This document shows positions 16,830 to 24,321 of a stretch of 38,491 nt of DNA, piece after piece. Source of the DNA: CAYNWK01 sp964400875. GTDB taxonomy: Bacteria > Chloroflexota > Anaerolineae > Anaerolineales > UBA4823. Under the pieces are notes generated by a model that was not told the DNA's origin, ran no database searches, and saw only the letters and a list, made by a program, of their open reading frames with translations. The stretch is taken from assembly GCA_964400875.1 (NCBI GenBank), contig CAYNWK010000023.1:1-38491 (forward strand), in the 5' to 3' direction. Both the position numbers and the translations under genes were made by a program. Positions within the stretch are counted from its first letter, which is position 1. Each line of letters opens with the position of its first letter.

Positions 16830-17201
16830 TTGACCAAATCACGTTCTCAGCTGATGGTGGAACGCTTACGGGATCTTCAGGCCTCCTCTCCGGATATCGA
16901 GGCCTCCGCAGTGGTCAGCGTCGATGGGCTTAGCATTGCTTCAGCCTTGCCTCGAGAAGTGGAAGAGGACCGGGTCTCGGCGATGTCGGCAGCCATGCTC
17001 TCCCTGGGTGAGCGCATCGCCTCCGAGTTAGGTCGTGGCGCACTCGATCAGGTATATATTAAAGGCGAGAGCGGTTACGTCATTCTGATGTCTGTCGGCG
17101 AAGAGGCTGTTTTGACCGCGCTGGCCAGGGAGCAGGCTAAACTGGGATTAATCTTCCTGGATATGCGCCGGGCCACCGAGGCGCTTGCGGAATTGATATA
17201 A
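16830..17201 (+). CDS. Roadblock/LC7 domain protein
   Basis: A 123-residue single-domain protein of the Roadblock/LC7 (MglB-like) fold, which usually dimerises and regulates small Ras-like GTPases or acts as a signalling scaffold. Recognisable features are the first helix (QLMVERLRDLQASSPDIEAS), the strands AVVSVDGLSIASALP and GYVILMSVGEEAVLTAL, and the final helix. Translation most likely starts at the TTG at 16830, six bases after AGGAGG (16818-16823); an in-frame GTG at 16809 lies upstream of that ribosome site. It opens an operon with a V4R protein 14 bases later. No small GTPase gene is present in the window, so its partner may be the V4R protein or be encoded elsewhere. Confidence 0.88.
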   Translation: MTKSRSQLMVERLRDLQASSPDIEASAVVSVDGLSIASALPREVEEDRVSAMSAAMLSLGERIASELGRGALDQVYIKGESGYVILMSVGEEAVLTALAREQAKLGLIFLDMRRATEALAELI

Positions 17202-17215
17202 GGATAAGGCTGTTT

Positions 17216-17851
17216 ATGGAACCCATGCCGAAAAGCGGGCTTTATTATCCGAATAAGTTCGCCCTGATCATACTGAAGGCGCTGGAAGACGTCATGGGCA
17301 AGAATGGCATGAACGCCATCTTGAACCTGGCCCATCTATCGGATCTGATTGACAATTATCCGCCCGGTAATTTAGCGAAAGAGTTTGATTTCGCTAACGT
17401 TTCTGCGGTGAACCAGGCCCTGGAGGAGATGTACGGCCCGCGCGGCGGTCGCGGGCTTGCCTTGCGAACCGGAAGAGCAACCTTTGCCGATGCACTGCGA
17501 AATTTTGGAGCTCTTGCCGGCGTCGGCGACCTGGCTTTCAAAGTGCTGCCGCTCGGCGCCAAGCTGAAAATCGGCATCCCGGCGATGGCGCGGATTTTCA
17601 GCCAGGTGAGCGACCAGCACTCCACCGTGGAGGAGAGGGACCACGAATTCATCTACACCATCCACCGGTGCCCGGTGTGCTGGGGCCGGTCAGACTCGGA
17701 TAAACCGGTCTGCTTTATTGCAGTAGGCTTGCTCCAAGAGGGCTTGAAATGGGTGTCGGGGGGCCACGAATTTCGGGTCAATGAATCCCTGTGCGTAGCC
17801 ATGGGAGATGAAGTCTGTGAGTTCGTCATTCAAAAGACGCCTGTAAGCTAA
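17216..17851 (+). CDS. V4R (4-vinyl reductase / TRAPP Bet3-like) domain protein
   Basis: The 211-residue protein ends in a V4R domain, a fold shared with the TRAPP subunit Bet3, BchJ and the effector domains of DmpR/XylR-type regulators. The C-terminal half has a cluster of five cysteines (152, 155, 166, 193 and 201) in HRCPVCWGRSDSDKPVCF and later SLCVAMGDEVCEF, which could bind a metal or small ligand. The N-terminal half is helical. It lies 14 bases after the Roadblock gene and 10 before the response regulator, clearly co-transcribed. The family is usually a sensor or scaffold; what it senses here is unknown. Confidence 0.85.
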   Translation: MEPMPKSGLYYPNKFALIILKALEDVMGKNGMNAILNLAHLSDLIDNYPPGNLAKEFDFANVSAVNQALEEMYGPRGGRGLALRTGRATFADALRNFGALAGVGDLAFKVLPLGAKLKIGIPAMARIFSQVSDQHSTVEERDHEFIYTIHRCPVCWGRSDSDKPVCFIAVGLLQEGLKWVSGGHEFRVNESLCVAMGDEVCEFVIQKTPVS

Positions 17852-17861
17852 AGGTCGGTTT

Positions 17862-18710
17862 GTGGCGGATCAAAAGGCAACTCTACTGCTCGTTGAAGAT
17901 GACCCTGATGTTGCGGATATGCTGCTTGCATATTTCAACAAACAGGGTTATCAAGTCTTAAGCGCCTACGAGGGTCTGGTCGGCGTCGATCTGTGCCGGG
18001 AGAAAAATCCCGATCTGGTCATTTTGGATATTCGCTTACCCGATATCGACGGCTACGAAGTCGCCCGCCAGCTGCGCACCCACCAGCGCACACAATTTAT
18101 CCCCATTATCTTTCTGACAGAAAAGCGCCAGCGTGAAGATCGCCTGCATGGTCTCGAACTCGGAGCGGACGATTATATTACCAAACCGTTCGATATGAAC
18201 GAATTGCGACTGCGCGTGCGCAACACGCTGTGGCGCGCCCGGTTAGGCGCGATGACCAACCCGATCACATTAATGCCCGAGGGCGATCTGGTCCAATCCA
18301 GGCTCGACGATTGTCTTTCTGCCGAGAATTGGGCGGTTTTGTTGATCACCCTGGAAAATATGGATCATTTTAAGGAAACCTATGGGTTCGTGGCGGCCGA
18401 TGATGCTCTCCGAGCGATCGGGTTGATCATCCAAAACACCATCCGGGAAGCTGCGGATGAGAACGGTTTTGTCGGACACCTCAACCCCACGGAATTTGTG
18501 TTGATTTGTTCACCCCAGGTGGCACCCGCTTTGCAGAAACGACTGAGCGCACAGCTCGAAAAGTCGTTGGACTATTTCTACCCGCTGAGCGATCGCGAAA
18601 CTGGGCAGGAAGATGCTCAACTTTTACAAGTCAAGATTACAGCGTTAACTTCTACCGAAAGTACTCCTCGGGAGACGGGTAGGCTTAGAACTACATTACT
18701 CGATCGGTAA
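17862..18710 (+). CDS. Response regulator with receiver domain and degenerate GGDEF-like output
   Basis: A 282-residue protein starting with GTG. The receiver domain (about 5-125) is intact: acidic pocket E12/D13/D14, phospho-acceptor Asp56 in VILDIRLPDIDG, Thr86 and Lys108 in YITKPFD. The C-terminal half (about 135-280) resembles a diguanylate cyclase fold (LITLENMDHFKETYGFVAAD), but the active-site GGDEF is NPTEF (208-212), so cyclase activity is unlikely and it may serve as a binding or interaction module. No histidine kinase is encoded nearby. It is the third gene of the Roadblock-V4R operon, suggesting it transmits or receives the signal handled by those two proteins. Confidence 0.88.
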   Translation: MADQKATLLLVEDDPDVADMLLAYFNKQGYQVLSAYEGLVGVDLCREKNPDLVILDIRLPDIDGYEVARQLRTHQRTQFIPIIFLTEKRQREDRLHGLELGADDYITKPFDMNELRLRVRNTLWRARLGAMTNPITLMPEGDLVQSRLDDCLSAENWAVLLITLENMDHFKETYGFVAADDALRAIGLIIQNTIREAADENGFVGHLNPTEFVLICSPQVAPALQKRLSAQLEKSLDYFYPLSDRETGQEDAQLLQVKITALTSTESTPRETGRLRTTLLDR

Positions 18711-18747
18711 GGAAGAGCACATCGACAGCAATCAACAGGTTGATACA

Positions 18748-19482
18748 ATGAAACTCACCGTCGTCATCCCCACGTATAACGAAGCTAAAAATCTGCCAAA
18801 ACTGGTGGAGGCGCTCTTTACCTTGCCGGTCTCCGATCTGCACATCCTGGTGGTTGACGATAACAGCCCGGATGGGACCGGTGAGATCGCCCAGTCCCTG
18901 ACCGAAAAAAATCCTAGTCGTATGGGCGTGATCGTACGGGAGGGAAAACTCGGGCTGGGCACGGCTTACGTGGCCGGTTTCCAACGGGCCTTGCGCGAGG
19001 GAGCGAACGCCATTGCGCAGATGGATGCGGATTTTTCTCATGATCCGGCGAGCCTGGTGGATTTCCTGGACGCATTAAAGCTTCACGACGTGGTCCTGGG
19101 TTCTCGCTACGTCCCCGGCGGTAAATTGGACGAACGCTGGCCCCTGTGGCGTAAAGGGCTTTCGGCTTTCGGTAATCTCTACGCTCGTTCGATCCTGGGG
19201 CTGCCCGTGCACGATGCGACCGGCGGGTTCCGGGTTTGGCGGCGAGAAGCTGTGTTCAACTTGCCGTTGGACCGCGTGCGCTCCAATGGCTACGCTTTTC
19301 AAGTAGAAATTACGTACCTGGCTCATCGGCTGGGTTATTCCTTCGCTGAGGTGCCGATTTATTTTGCCGATCGACGTTGGGGGACTTCAAAAATGTCTTT
19401 CAAGATCCAGGTCGAAGCAGCGGTTAGAGTATGGCAGCTGCTCTTCGAATATCGCGACTTGAGGGCTTCCGTTCACGCTTGA
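18748..19482 (+). CDS. DPM1-like polyprenol-phosphate mannosyltransferase (GT2)
   Basis: The 244-residue glycosyltransferase has the GT-A fold of dolichol/polyprenol-phosphate mannose synthases. Nucleotide- and metal-binding motifs are VVDDNSPDGTGE and IAQMDADFSHDP, followed by the typical GSRYVPGGK and DATGGFRVWRRE segments. There is no C-terminal membrane helix pair, as in soluble DPM1. It would load a sugar onto a polyprenol phosphate for use outside the membrane. It begins 37 bases after the response regulator gene and may be read from the same promoter. Its last ten bases overlap the end of the convergent rsmA gene. Confidence 0.9.
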   Translation: MKLTVVIPTYNEAKNLPKLVEALFTLPVSDLHILVVDDNSPDGTGEIAQSLTEKNPSRMGVIVREGKLGLGTAYVAGFQRALREGANAIAQMDADFSHDPASLVDFLDALKLHDVVLGSRYVPGGKLDERWPLWRKGLSAFGNLYARSILGLPVHDATGGFRVWRREAVFNLPLDRVRSNGYAFQVEITYLAHRLGYSFAEVPIYFADRRWGTSKMSFKIQVEAAVRVWQLLFEYRDLRASVHA

Positions 19483-20351
19483 TCTCCAAAATCAGAGTCA
19501 GCGTTTAATTGATTCGAGTAAACCTCGCTAATCCGTTTCCATTCTTGCAAACTCAGCGTTTGTGCACGGCGCCGGTGATCGATCCCGGCACCCTCCAATA
19601 AATCTGCAGCCAGCTTAGCTTTCCAACCCATCCCGCCTGCCAGGGAGTTGCGCAGGGTTTTACGTTTTTGGCTGAAACCAGCTTTGACTAACTGGAAGAA
19701 TACGTCGATATTTTTTTCAGGGATAATTGGCTGCGGGTAGATGTCCACCCTCAAGGCAGCCGAATCAACTCCGGGGACCGGGTAAAATGCGCCGGCAGGT
19801 ATGCGGGCGGCGATTTGCACCGCGCCGTATACCTGGACGCTTAAAGATAGCAGGCTCATCTCGCCAGGTCCAGCGCAGATCCTCTGGGCGACTTCCAACT
19901 GCACGGTCAACACCATCCGGCGCGGCCGCTGCTGTGCTTCCAGCAGATGGCGGATCAGGGCGGAAGTTATGTAATAGGGGATATTGGCGACAACCAGGTA
20001 ATCCTGGACGGAGACCAATTCAGCCGGTTCGAGGTCCAGGATGTCTCCGTTTACGATGTGAAGGTTGGGATAACCTGCCAGTACCGCCTCCAACGGCGGG
20101 ATCAAGCGCTTGTCAAGTTCCACGGCGATAACTTGCTCAGCAGATGCAGCGAGATAGCGGGTGAGACTGCCCAAGCCCGGTCCAACTTCCAACACAGTAT
20201 CGCCGGGTTCGACTGCGGCAGCCTGGACGATGCGCTTCAGGGCTGCTACGTCGACGAGAAAATTTTGCCCCAATCGTTTGGATGGGCGCAGGTTGTAGCG
20301 TTGCAATAGCTCTGGGACATCGAGTGGTTCCAGTTCGGGAAGGGGGTCCAT
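19473..20351 (-). CDS. rsmA: 16S rRNA (adenine1518-N6/adenine1519-N6)-dimethyltransferase
   Basis: The 292-residue enzyme (KsgA) dimethylates two adjacent adenines in helix 45 of 16S rRNA during small-subunit maturation. Visible motifs are RPSKRLGQNFLVD at the N-terminus, the S-adenosylmethionine loop LEVGPGLGSLTRYL, the catalytic NIPYYITSALI and the FYPVPGVDSAAL segment. I start at the ATG at 20349-20351, one base after the TGA of the LCP gene (TGAGATG), which implies translational coupling; the frame extends further to 20411 inside that gene. The C-terminal helical domain is present. All catalytic residues are intact. Confidence 0.96.
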   Translation of the reverse strand: MDPLPELEPLDVPELLQRYNLRPSKRLGQNFLVDVAALKRIVQAAAVEPGDTVLEVGPGLGSLTRYLAASAEQVIAVELDKRLIPPLEAVLAGYPNLHIVNGDILDLEPAELVSVQDYLVVANIPYYITSALIRHLLEAQQRPRRMVLTVQLEVAQRICAGPGEMSLLSLSVQVYGAVQIAARIPAGAFYPVPGVDSAALRVDIYPQPIIPEKNIDVFFQLVKAGFSQKRKTLRNSLAGGMGWKAKLAADLLEGAGIDHRRRAQTLSLQEWKRISEVYSNQLNADSDFGDQA

Positions 20352-20352
20352 C

Positions 20353-21510
20353 TCAGGGGCAGGAAGGTTCTTTGGGTTTATCAGGCCAAATCCCGGCCTG
20401 GAATTCGGCAATCAGCTCTCTGAGCACATTAAAGTCCACATCCCAAACGAAGGTGGTATTGTCCAGGATAGGATCATAGGCGCGGCTTGGTTCCAGGATA
20501 TCTTCAGGAAGACTTGTGAAAATGAGATTTTCTTTTCTCAAGCGCGGCGCAAGACAAGCAAGCTGGCCAAGCTGGGCAGGACTCAGGTCGGTAAGCACGT
20601 TGTCCTGGAATGAAGCGATGATCTTGGGGATATCGGGTATCACCTCCGGGCTGGTGATCTTTTCCTTCAGGGCGCATAAGACCATGGTCTGGTTGTCCGC
20701 CCGCACCATGTCGTTATATTTCTTGCGAATGCGGGAGAACCTTAACGCCTCCTCACCGGTGAAGTGATGCTCCCCAGCAGGAAAGAAACCCATATCCTCC
20801 GTTTTATCATCGATGGGACGACCATCGACCGCCTGCGGTAAGAAGAGATCGATCCCGCCTACCGCATCGACGATCCGTACGAACGTCTGCATGTTGACCG
20901 CGCCGTAATGTTCCACCCTCAAGCCGAAATTCAGATCCAAGGTTCGGGCCAGCAGACCTGGTCCTAAGCCAGGTCCGTCGTAATACCCCATCCCTTCTCC
21001 GCCGTACAGGTAGGCCTGGTTAAGTTTTCCATGGGTGATATCGTAATGATCGGCGATCCCGGGAATCTCGACCCACAAGTCGCGCGGTATGGAGAGCACG
21101 GTGACTTTTGGGGTGACGAAATCCACCCTCGCGATGCGGATCACATCGGCAAGGCCGTAGAGATAAGTGTCCTGGCGGCTGTCAGCACCGACAGCCAGGA
21201 CGGTCATGACCTCTGGTCCGCCGCAATAGGGGCGCGGCGTCTGCGTGGATGGCAAAGGAGTGAGGGTGGCGCTCTCTGTAAATGCAGGCTGCGTCGCCAG
21301 GAGCGATACGTCGGCGCTGGTCACCAGGGCTGCAAGAGCGGTGCTGGTTGGCTGTGGATCGGTAGGTGTGTAGGTCGGCAGTTCGAGCCCGGGACCTAAA
21401 GGCGCCTCCCAGCGGCTTTTCAGTTCAGGATAAAAAATCAGAGCTGCCAACACACCGATCAGAACCATGCCGGCGGCTGAATAAGCGAAAAAGCGTCTGC
21501 GTCGGGACAT
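20353..21510 (-). CDS. LytR-CpsA-Psr (LCP) family cell-wall glycopolymer transferase
   Basis: The 385-residue protein has a single N-terminal membrane anchor (about 8-28), a Pro/Thr-rich linker and an extracytoplasmic LCP domain. LCP enzymes move polyprenol-linked glycopolymers onto peptidoglycan or other acceptors. Family motifs include VLAVGADSRQD, VTVLSIPRDLWVEIPG, KLNQAYLYGG, VDAVGGIDLFLP and LRFSRIRKKYNDMVRADNQ, containing the conserved Asp and Arg residues that contact the pyrophosphate. It is divergent from the phosphoglycosyl transferase gene and coupled to rsmA downstream. The context of a sugar transferase and flippase supports a role in attaching a surface polysaccharide. Confidence 0.92.
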   Translation of the reverse strand: MSRRRRFFAYSAAGMVLIGVLAALIFYPELKSRWEAPLGPGLELPTYTPTDPQPTSTALAALVTSADVSLLATQPAFTESATLTPLPSTQTPRPYCGGPEVMTVLAVGADSRQDTYLYGLADVIRIARVDFVTPKVTVLSIPRDLWVEIPGIADHYDITHGKLNQAYLYGGEGMGYYDGPGLGPGLLARTLDLNFGLRVEHYGAVNMQTFVRIVDAVGGIDLFLPQAVDGRPIDDKTEDMGFFPAGEHHFTGEEALRFSRIRKKYNDMVRADNQTMVLCALKEKITSPEVIPDIPKIIASFQDNVLTDLSPAQLGQLACLAPRLRKENLIFTSLPEDILEPSRAYDPILDNTTFVWDVDFNVLRELIAEFQAGIWPDKPKEPSCP

Positions 21511-21588
21511 AAGAAGAGAGCGGATCTCCGGATAGTACTTAAACGAAACGCAAGCTCCTGAAGAACACGGAGAAAGCGAGCACGGGGG

Positions 21589-21597
21589 ATTATAACA
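21589..21597 (-). promoter_or_regulatory. Extended -10 promoter of the LCP-rsmA operon
   Basis: The minus strand reads TGTTATAAT (21589-21597); the -35 is weak. The predicted start near 21582 leaves a leader of about 70 bases without a clear Shine-Dalgarno before the LCP start. The intergenic stretch 21511-21820 holds this promoter and the divergent one at 21673-21702; I see no gene in it. Confidence 0.5.
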
Positions 21598-21660
21598 CCC
21601 AGCTGGAGACCGTTTCAGCAGCGATTACGGGTAGAATGCCGCCCCTTGTGGACACTTCAA

Positions 21661-21685
21661 CCCCTTCCGACTTTGACGAAAGGGG
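21661..21685. repeat. Inverted repeat over the -35 box of the phosphoglycosyl transferase promoter
   Basis: CCCCTTCCG (21661-21669) and CGAAAGGGG (21677-21685) are inverted copies with one mismatch and a 7-base centre. The TTGACG -35 element lies inside, so a protein bound here would block or direct polymerase. Confidence 0.5.
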
Positions 21686-21702
21686 AAGCACCAAGTTATA
21701 AT
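21673..21702 (+). promoter_or_regulatory. Sigma-70 promoter of the phosphoglycosyl transferase gene
   Basis: TTGACG (21673-21678), an 18-base spacer and a perfect TATAAT (21697-21702). Predicted start near 21709, giving a leader of about 110 bases. Confidence 0.6.
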
Positions 21703-21820
21703 CGGCGAGATATTTCCTGCATCGCGTGCCTCTTCGACTGGGAATCGCTTTCGAAACACACTCAATTTCTGGAAGAATTGCGTAACTCCCAGCATAATTT
21801 CCACAGCGAGGTATCAATCT

Positions 21821-22936
21821 TTGAGCGGTCACGTATTAACTGAAAGGATCGGATTCAAGCGCCTGGCTGCGTGGTTGTCATGGCTGTGGGCAGCGCTGGT
21901 GGCCTATCTCGCCTGGCGGGCGATGTCATCAGGCAGCGTCTTTATCGTTTTAAACTCGTCTCAGGGAAAGACCCTTAGATTAGCACAGGTTGAAATAGCC
22001 GTCTTGTTTGCGCTTCTGTCGGGCGCGTTGTACTGGTTAAGCAGCCAGCTCCAATTTTCACAGGATTGGTCCTACCGGCTGGCCTTCCTGGGCAGCGCGG
22101 GATTAGGCCTTATATTTTGGTTGGTTGCTGGTTTAAAGCATGCTGTGTTTCCCCCCCTTGGATTATTAGCGCTGGCGTCAAGCAGCGCTTTTGCAACCGG
22201 TTTGTTGTTCTCCGGCTGGAAGGAAGGTTTTTGGGAGGATAACAACCCGCCCTCGGCGCAGCTGAAAGAAGCTGTGTACCGCAGCCACCAGGCTGTGATC
22301 GGAGCACCAGACAAGACTGATCCTGGCAAGCGGATCTTCGACGTGACCCTGGCTCTGACGGGGCTGGTGATATCCCTTCCACTTTGGGTCGTCATCCTCG
22401 TTATCGTTTGGATGGAAGACCCGGGCCCGGTGTTTTTCATCAAGAACTCGGTGGGAAAGGGAGGGGGTAACTTCCGCCAGTTTAAATTCCGCACGATGGT
22501 GCGCGGCGCGGAAAGCGATACCGGCCCGGTGCTCTCACAGCGCGACGACGCCCGGGTATTGAGATTTGGGGGCTTTTTGCGAAAAACCGCGCTTGACGAG
22601 CTGCCTCAGCTGATTAATATCCTGACCGGCGAGATGAGTTTCGTGGGACCGCGCCCACAGCGCACGATACTTGTCAAGGGTTATTTAGAAGCCATGCCCG
22701 GTTATGCCCACCGTCACCGCGTGCTGCCCGGGCTCTCAGGTCTGGCCCAGGTAGCGGGCGATTATTTCCTCACTCCGCAGCAAAAATTGCGCTACGACCG
22801 TCTGTATGTCAGCCACGCCAACCTGGCTTTCGACCTGCAGTTGATCATGCTCGCATTTCTGCTGGTCTTTTGGTACCGCTGGAAGCCGGGTTGGAACGGC
22901 CGGCTGCCGCGCAAGTGGATGCGCTTTCACAAATGA
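21821..22936 (+). CDS. Polyprenyl-phosphate sugar-1-phosphate transferase (bacterial sugar transferase family)
   Basis: The 371-residue protein starts surface-polysaccharide assembly by moving a sugar phosphate from a nucleotide sugar to a polyprenyl phosphate. The N-terminal 120 residues hold four membrane helices, then a cytoplasmic linker, then the PGT domain: KRIFDVTLALTGLVISLPLW (the re-entrant/membrane helix), DPGPVFFIKNSVGKGG, FKFRTMVRGAE, and LRKTALDELPQLINILTGEM followed by SFVGPRPQR. The Asp-Glu pair in the LDELPQ motif is the expected catalytic dyad. The start is TTG at 21821, eight bases after GAGGT. The N-terminal part is shorter than in WbaP/WcaJ enzymes. The convergent flippase gene ends 20 bases beyond it. 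Confidence 0.92.
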   Translation: MSGHVLTERIGFKRLAAWLSWLWAALVAYLAWRAMSSGSVFIVLNSSQGKTLRLAQVEIAVLFALLSGALYWLSSQLQFSQDWSYRLAFLGSAGLGLIFWLVAGLKHAVFPPLGLLALASSSAFATGLLFSGWKEGFWEDNNPPSAQLKEAVYRSHQAVIGAPDKTDPGKRIFDVTLALTGLVISLPLWVVILVIVWMEDPGPVFFIKNSVGKGGGNFRQFKFRTMVRGAESDTGPVLSQRDDARVLRFGGFLRKTALDELPQLINILTGEMSFVGPRPQRTILVKGYLEAMPGYAHRHRVLPGLSGLAQVAGDYFLTPQQKLRYDRLYVSHANLAFDLQLIMLAFLLVFWYRWKPGWNGRLPRKWMRFHK

Positions 22937-22956
22937 GGCTTTTGAAATTTTCGACG

Positions 22957-24321
22957 CTAGCTTTGCTGAACCGGGCTTTGACCTTTCGTTGAGCGCCGAA
23001 TTCTCCCCCAGGTCCCCAGCAAGACCACACTGACGATCAAAGCATTCAGCGCCTGTCCAGCGATGGTCCCATACAAACCCCAGCGGTAGATCAGCCAGAT
23101 ACCCAAGCTGAACATGCAGGCAATCGCGGCCAGGTTAGCAATGAAAATCGGGCGAGTCAGGTGGATGGCCTTGAAAGCTGCTTGCAAAGGCCAGTATGCA
23201 TACCATAAGGCGTAGAACAAAGCCATAAGCCAGATACCCTGGCTGTATTCGAGATAGACTTCACCGTAAAGCAGGCGCAGCAGGGCATCCGGGAAGATGA
23301 CGGCGATCAGCAAGGTGCCGATCACGGCGACCCCGGCGAACAGATAGGTGAGCTTCAAAGTGCGATCGAGGCCGCGATAGCCAGCCTGGTGATACAGCCG
23401 CGCTGCGCGCGGTGTTAGGAAGGTGTCGATCGCCCGCAGCAAAACGTGGACGGGGGCGACCAGGTTTTGCAAGGCGCGGAAAGCTCCGGCGGCGGCGAAG
23501 CTGATCATTCCCGCGGCTAAAATTGGATACAGCTCCATCGCGATCCAATTTGCCAATGTACCACCCAGAATCCAACGTCCGAAAGCCCAATTTTGCCGCC
23601 AAATCTCACGCAACGGGGACCAATTACGTGTCCAATAGCGACGCGCCTGCCATATGCCGAGGAGCAAGGCTCCCAGCGCGCCCCAGGCGATGGCATCGAT
23701 GCCCGCGGCGCCGCTAAGCTGGTCCCGGTATGCCCAGAGCAGTAGAATTCCGATGCGGATCGAGCTGGCCAGCGCGGTATTGAGCACGGCTAAGCGGACA
23801 TTTCCACGTGTGTAAAATGCCCGGCGCACGTACTCTTGAGGCTGCCAGATCAGAAAGGCAAACCAGAGTACGAACAGGGCTGGACCCGCGGTATCGTTTC
23901 CCAGGATCGTGAGCAGCCAGCCCCCAACTGCCGCCAGCGCTGCAGTCATTACGGCCAGCGTCAGTTGTAAGATCCAGGTCCCACTGAAATAGGGCTTAAA
24001 TTCGAGTGGATCCATCACCGCGCCGAGGGCGCTCAACGGTTGCACGGTGACGCCCTCCTGGACGGCCCGGACAAGGTGCAGCAATAGAAACCCGACCCCA
24101 TAAACGCCGAATTCCGTTGGGCTGATCTGCCGGGCAAGGATAATGGCGGCCAAAAAGTTGCTCAAGCTGATGATGCCCTGGTCGAAGGCCGTCAGGTATC
24201 CTTCTCTGGCGACGCGACCGGAGAAAAGGCGCAGTAGCGGCCGGGTATAACCACCGATGGCGCCGGAGCTGGATGGGTTGGCGACCTCCGGTTGACCCGA
24301 ATCAGGATGTGCAGGGGCCAT
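22957..24321 (-). CDS. Polysaccharide flippase-like membrane protein (Wzx / PST family)
   Basis: The 454-residue protein has about twelve hydrophobic helices and the N-terminal pattern of oligosaccharide flippases (FDQGIISLSNFLAAIILARQ, then SPTEFGVYGVGFLLL). Such proteins move polyprenol-linked oligosaccharides across the membrane. Its ATG directly abuts the TGA of the 3D-domain gene (TGAATG), so the two are translationally coupled. Charged residues in the first and middle helices are few. Together with the convergent phosphoglycosyl transferase and nearby LCP protein this indicates a surface glycan pathway, though the polymerase and most glycosyltransferases are not in the window. Confidence 0.88.
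   Translation of the reverse strand: MAPAHPDSGQPEVANPSSSGAIGGYTRPLLRLFSGRVAREGYLTAFDQGIISLSNFLAAIILARQISPTEFGVYGVGFLLLHLVRAVQEGVTVQPLSALGAVMDPLEFKPYFSGTWILQLTLAVMTAALAAVGGWLLTILGNDTAGPALFVLWFAFLIWQPQEYVRRAFYTRGNVRLAVLNTALASSIRIGILLLWAYRDQLSGAAGIDAIAWGALGALLLGIWQARRYWTRNWSPLREIWRQNWAFGRWILGGTLANWIAMELYPILAAGMISFAAAGAFRALQNLVAPVHVLLRAIDTFLTPRAARLYHQAGYRGLDRTLKLTYLFAGVAVIGTLLIAVIFPDALLRLLYGEVYLEYSQGIWLMALFYALWYAYWPLQAAFKAIHLTRPIFIANLAAIACMFSLGIWLIYRWGLYGTIAGQALNALIVSVVLLGTWGRIRRSTKGQSPVQQS

Noticed and set aside
16740..16842. Longer N-terminus for the UbiD protein from 16842
   Set aside because: It would run through the divergent promoter and start codon of the Roadblock gene; the ATG at 16605 has a strong ribosome site and the normal family start.
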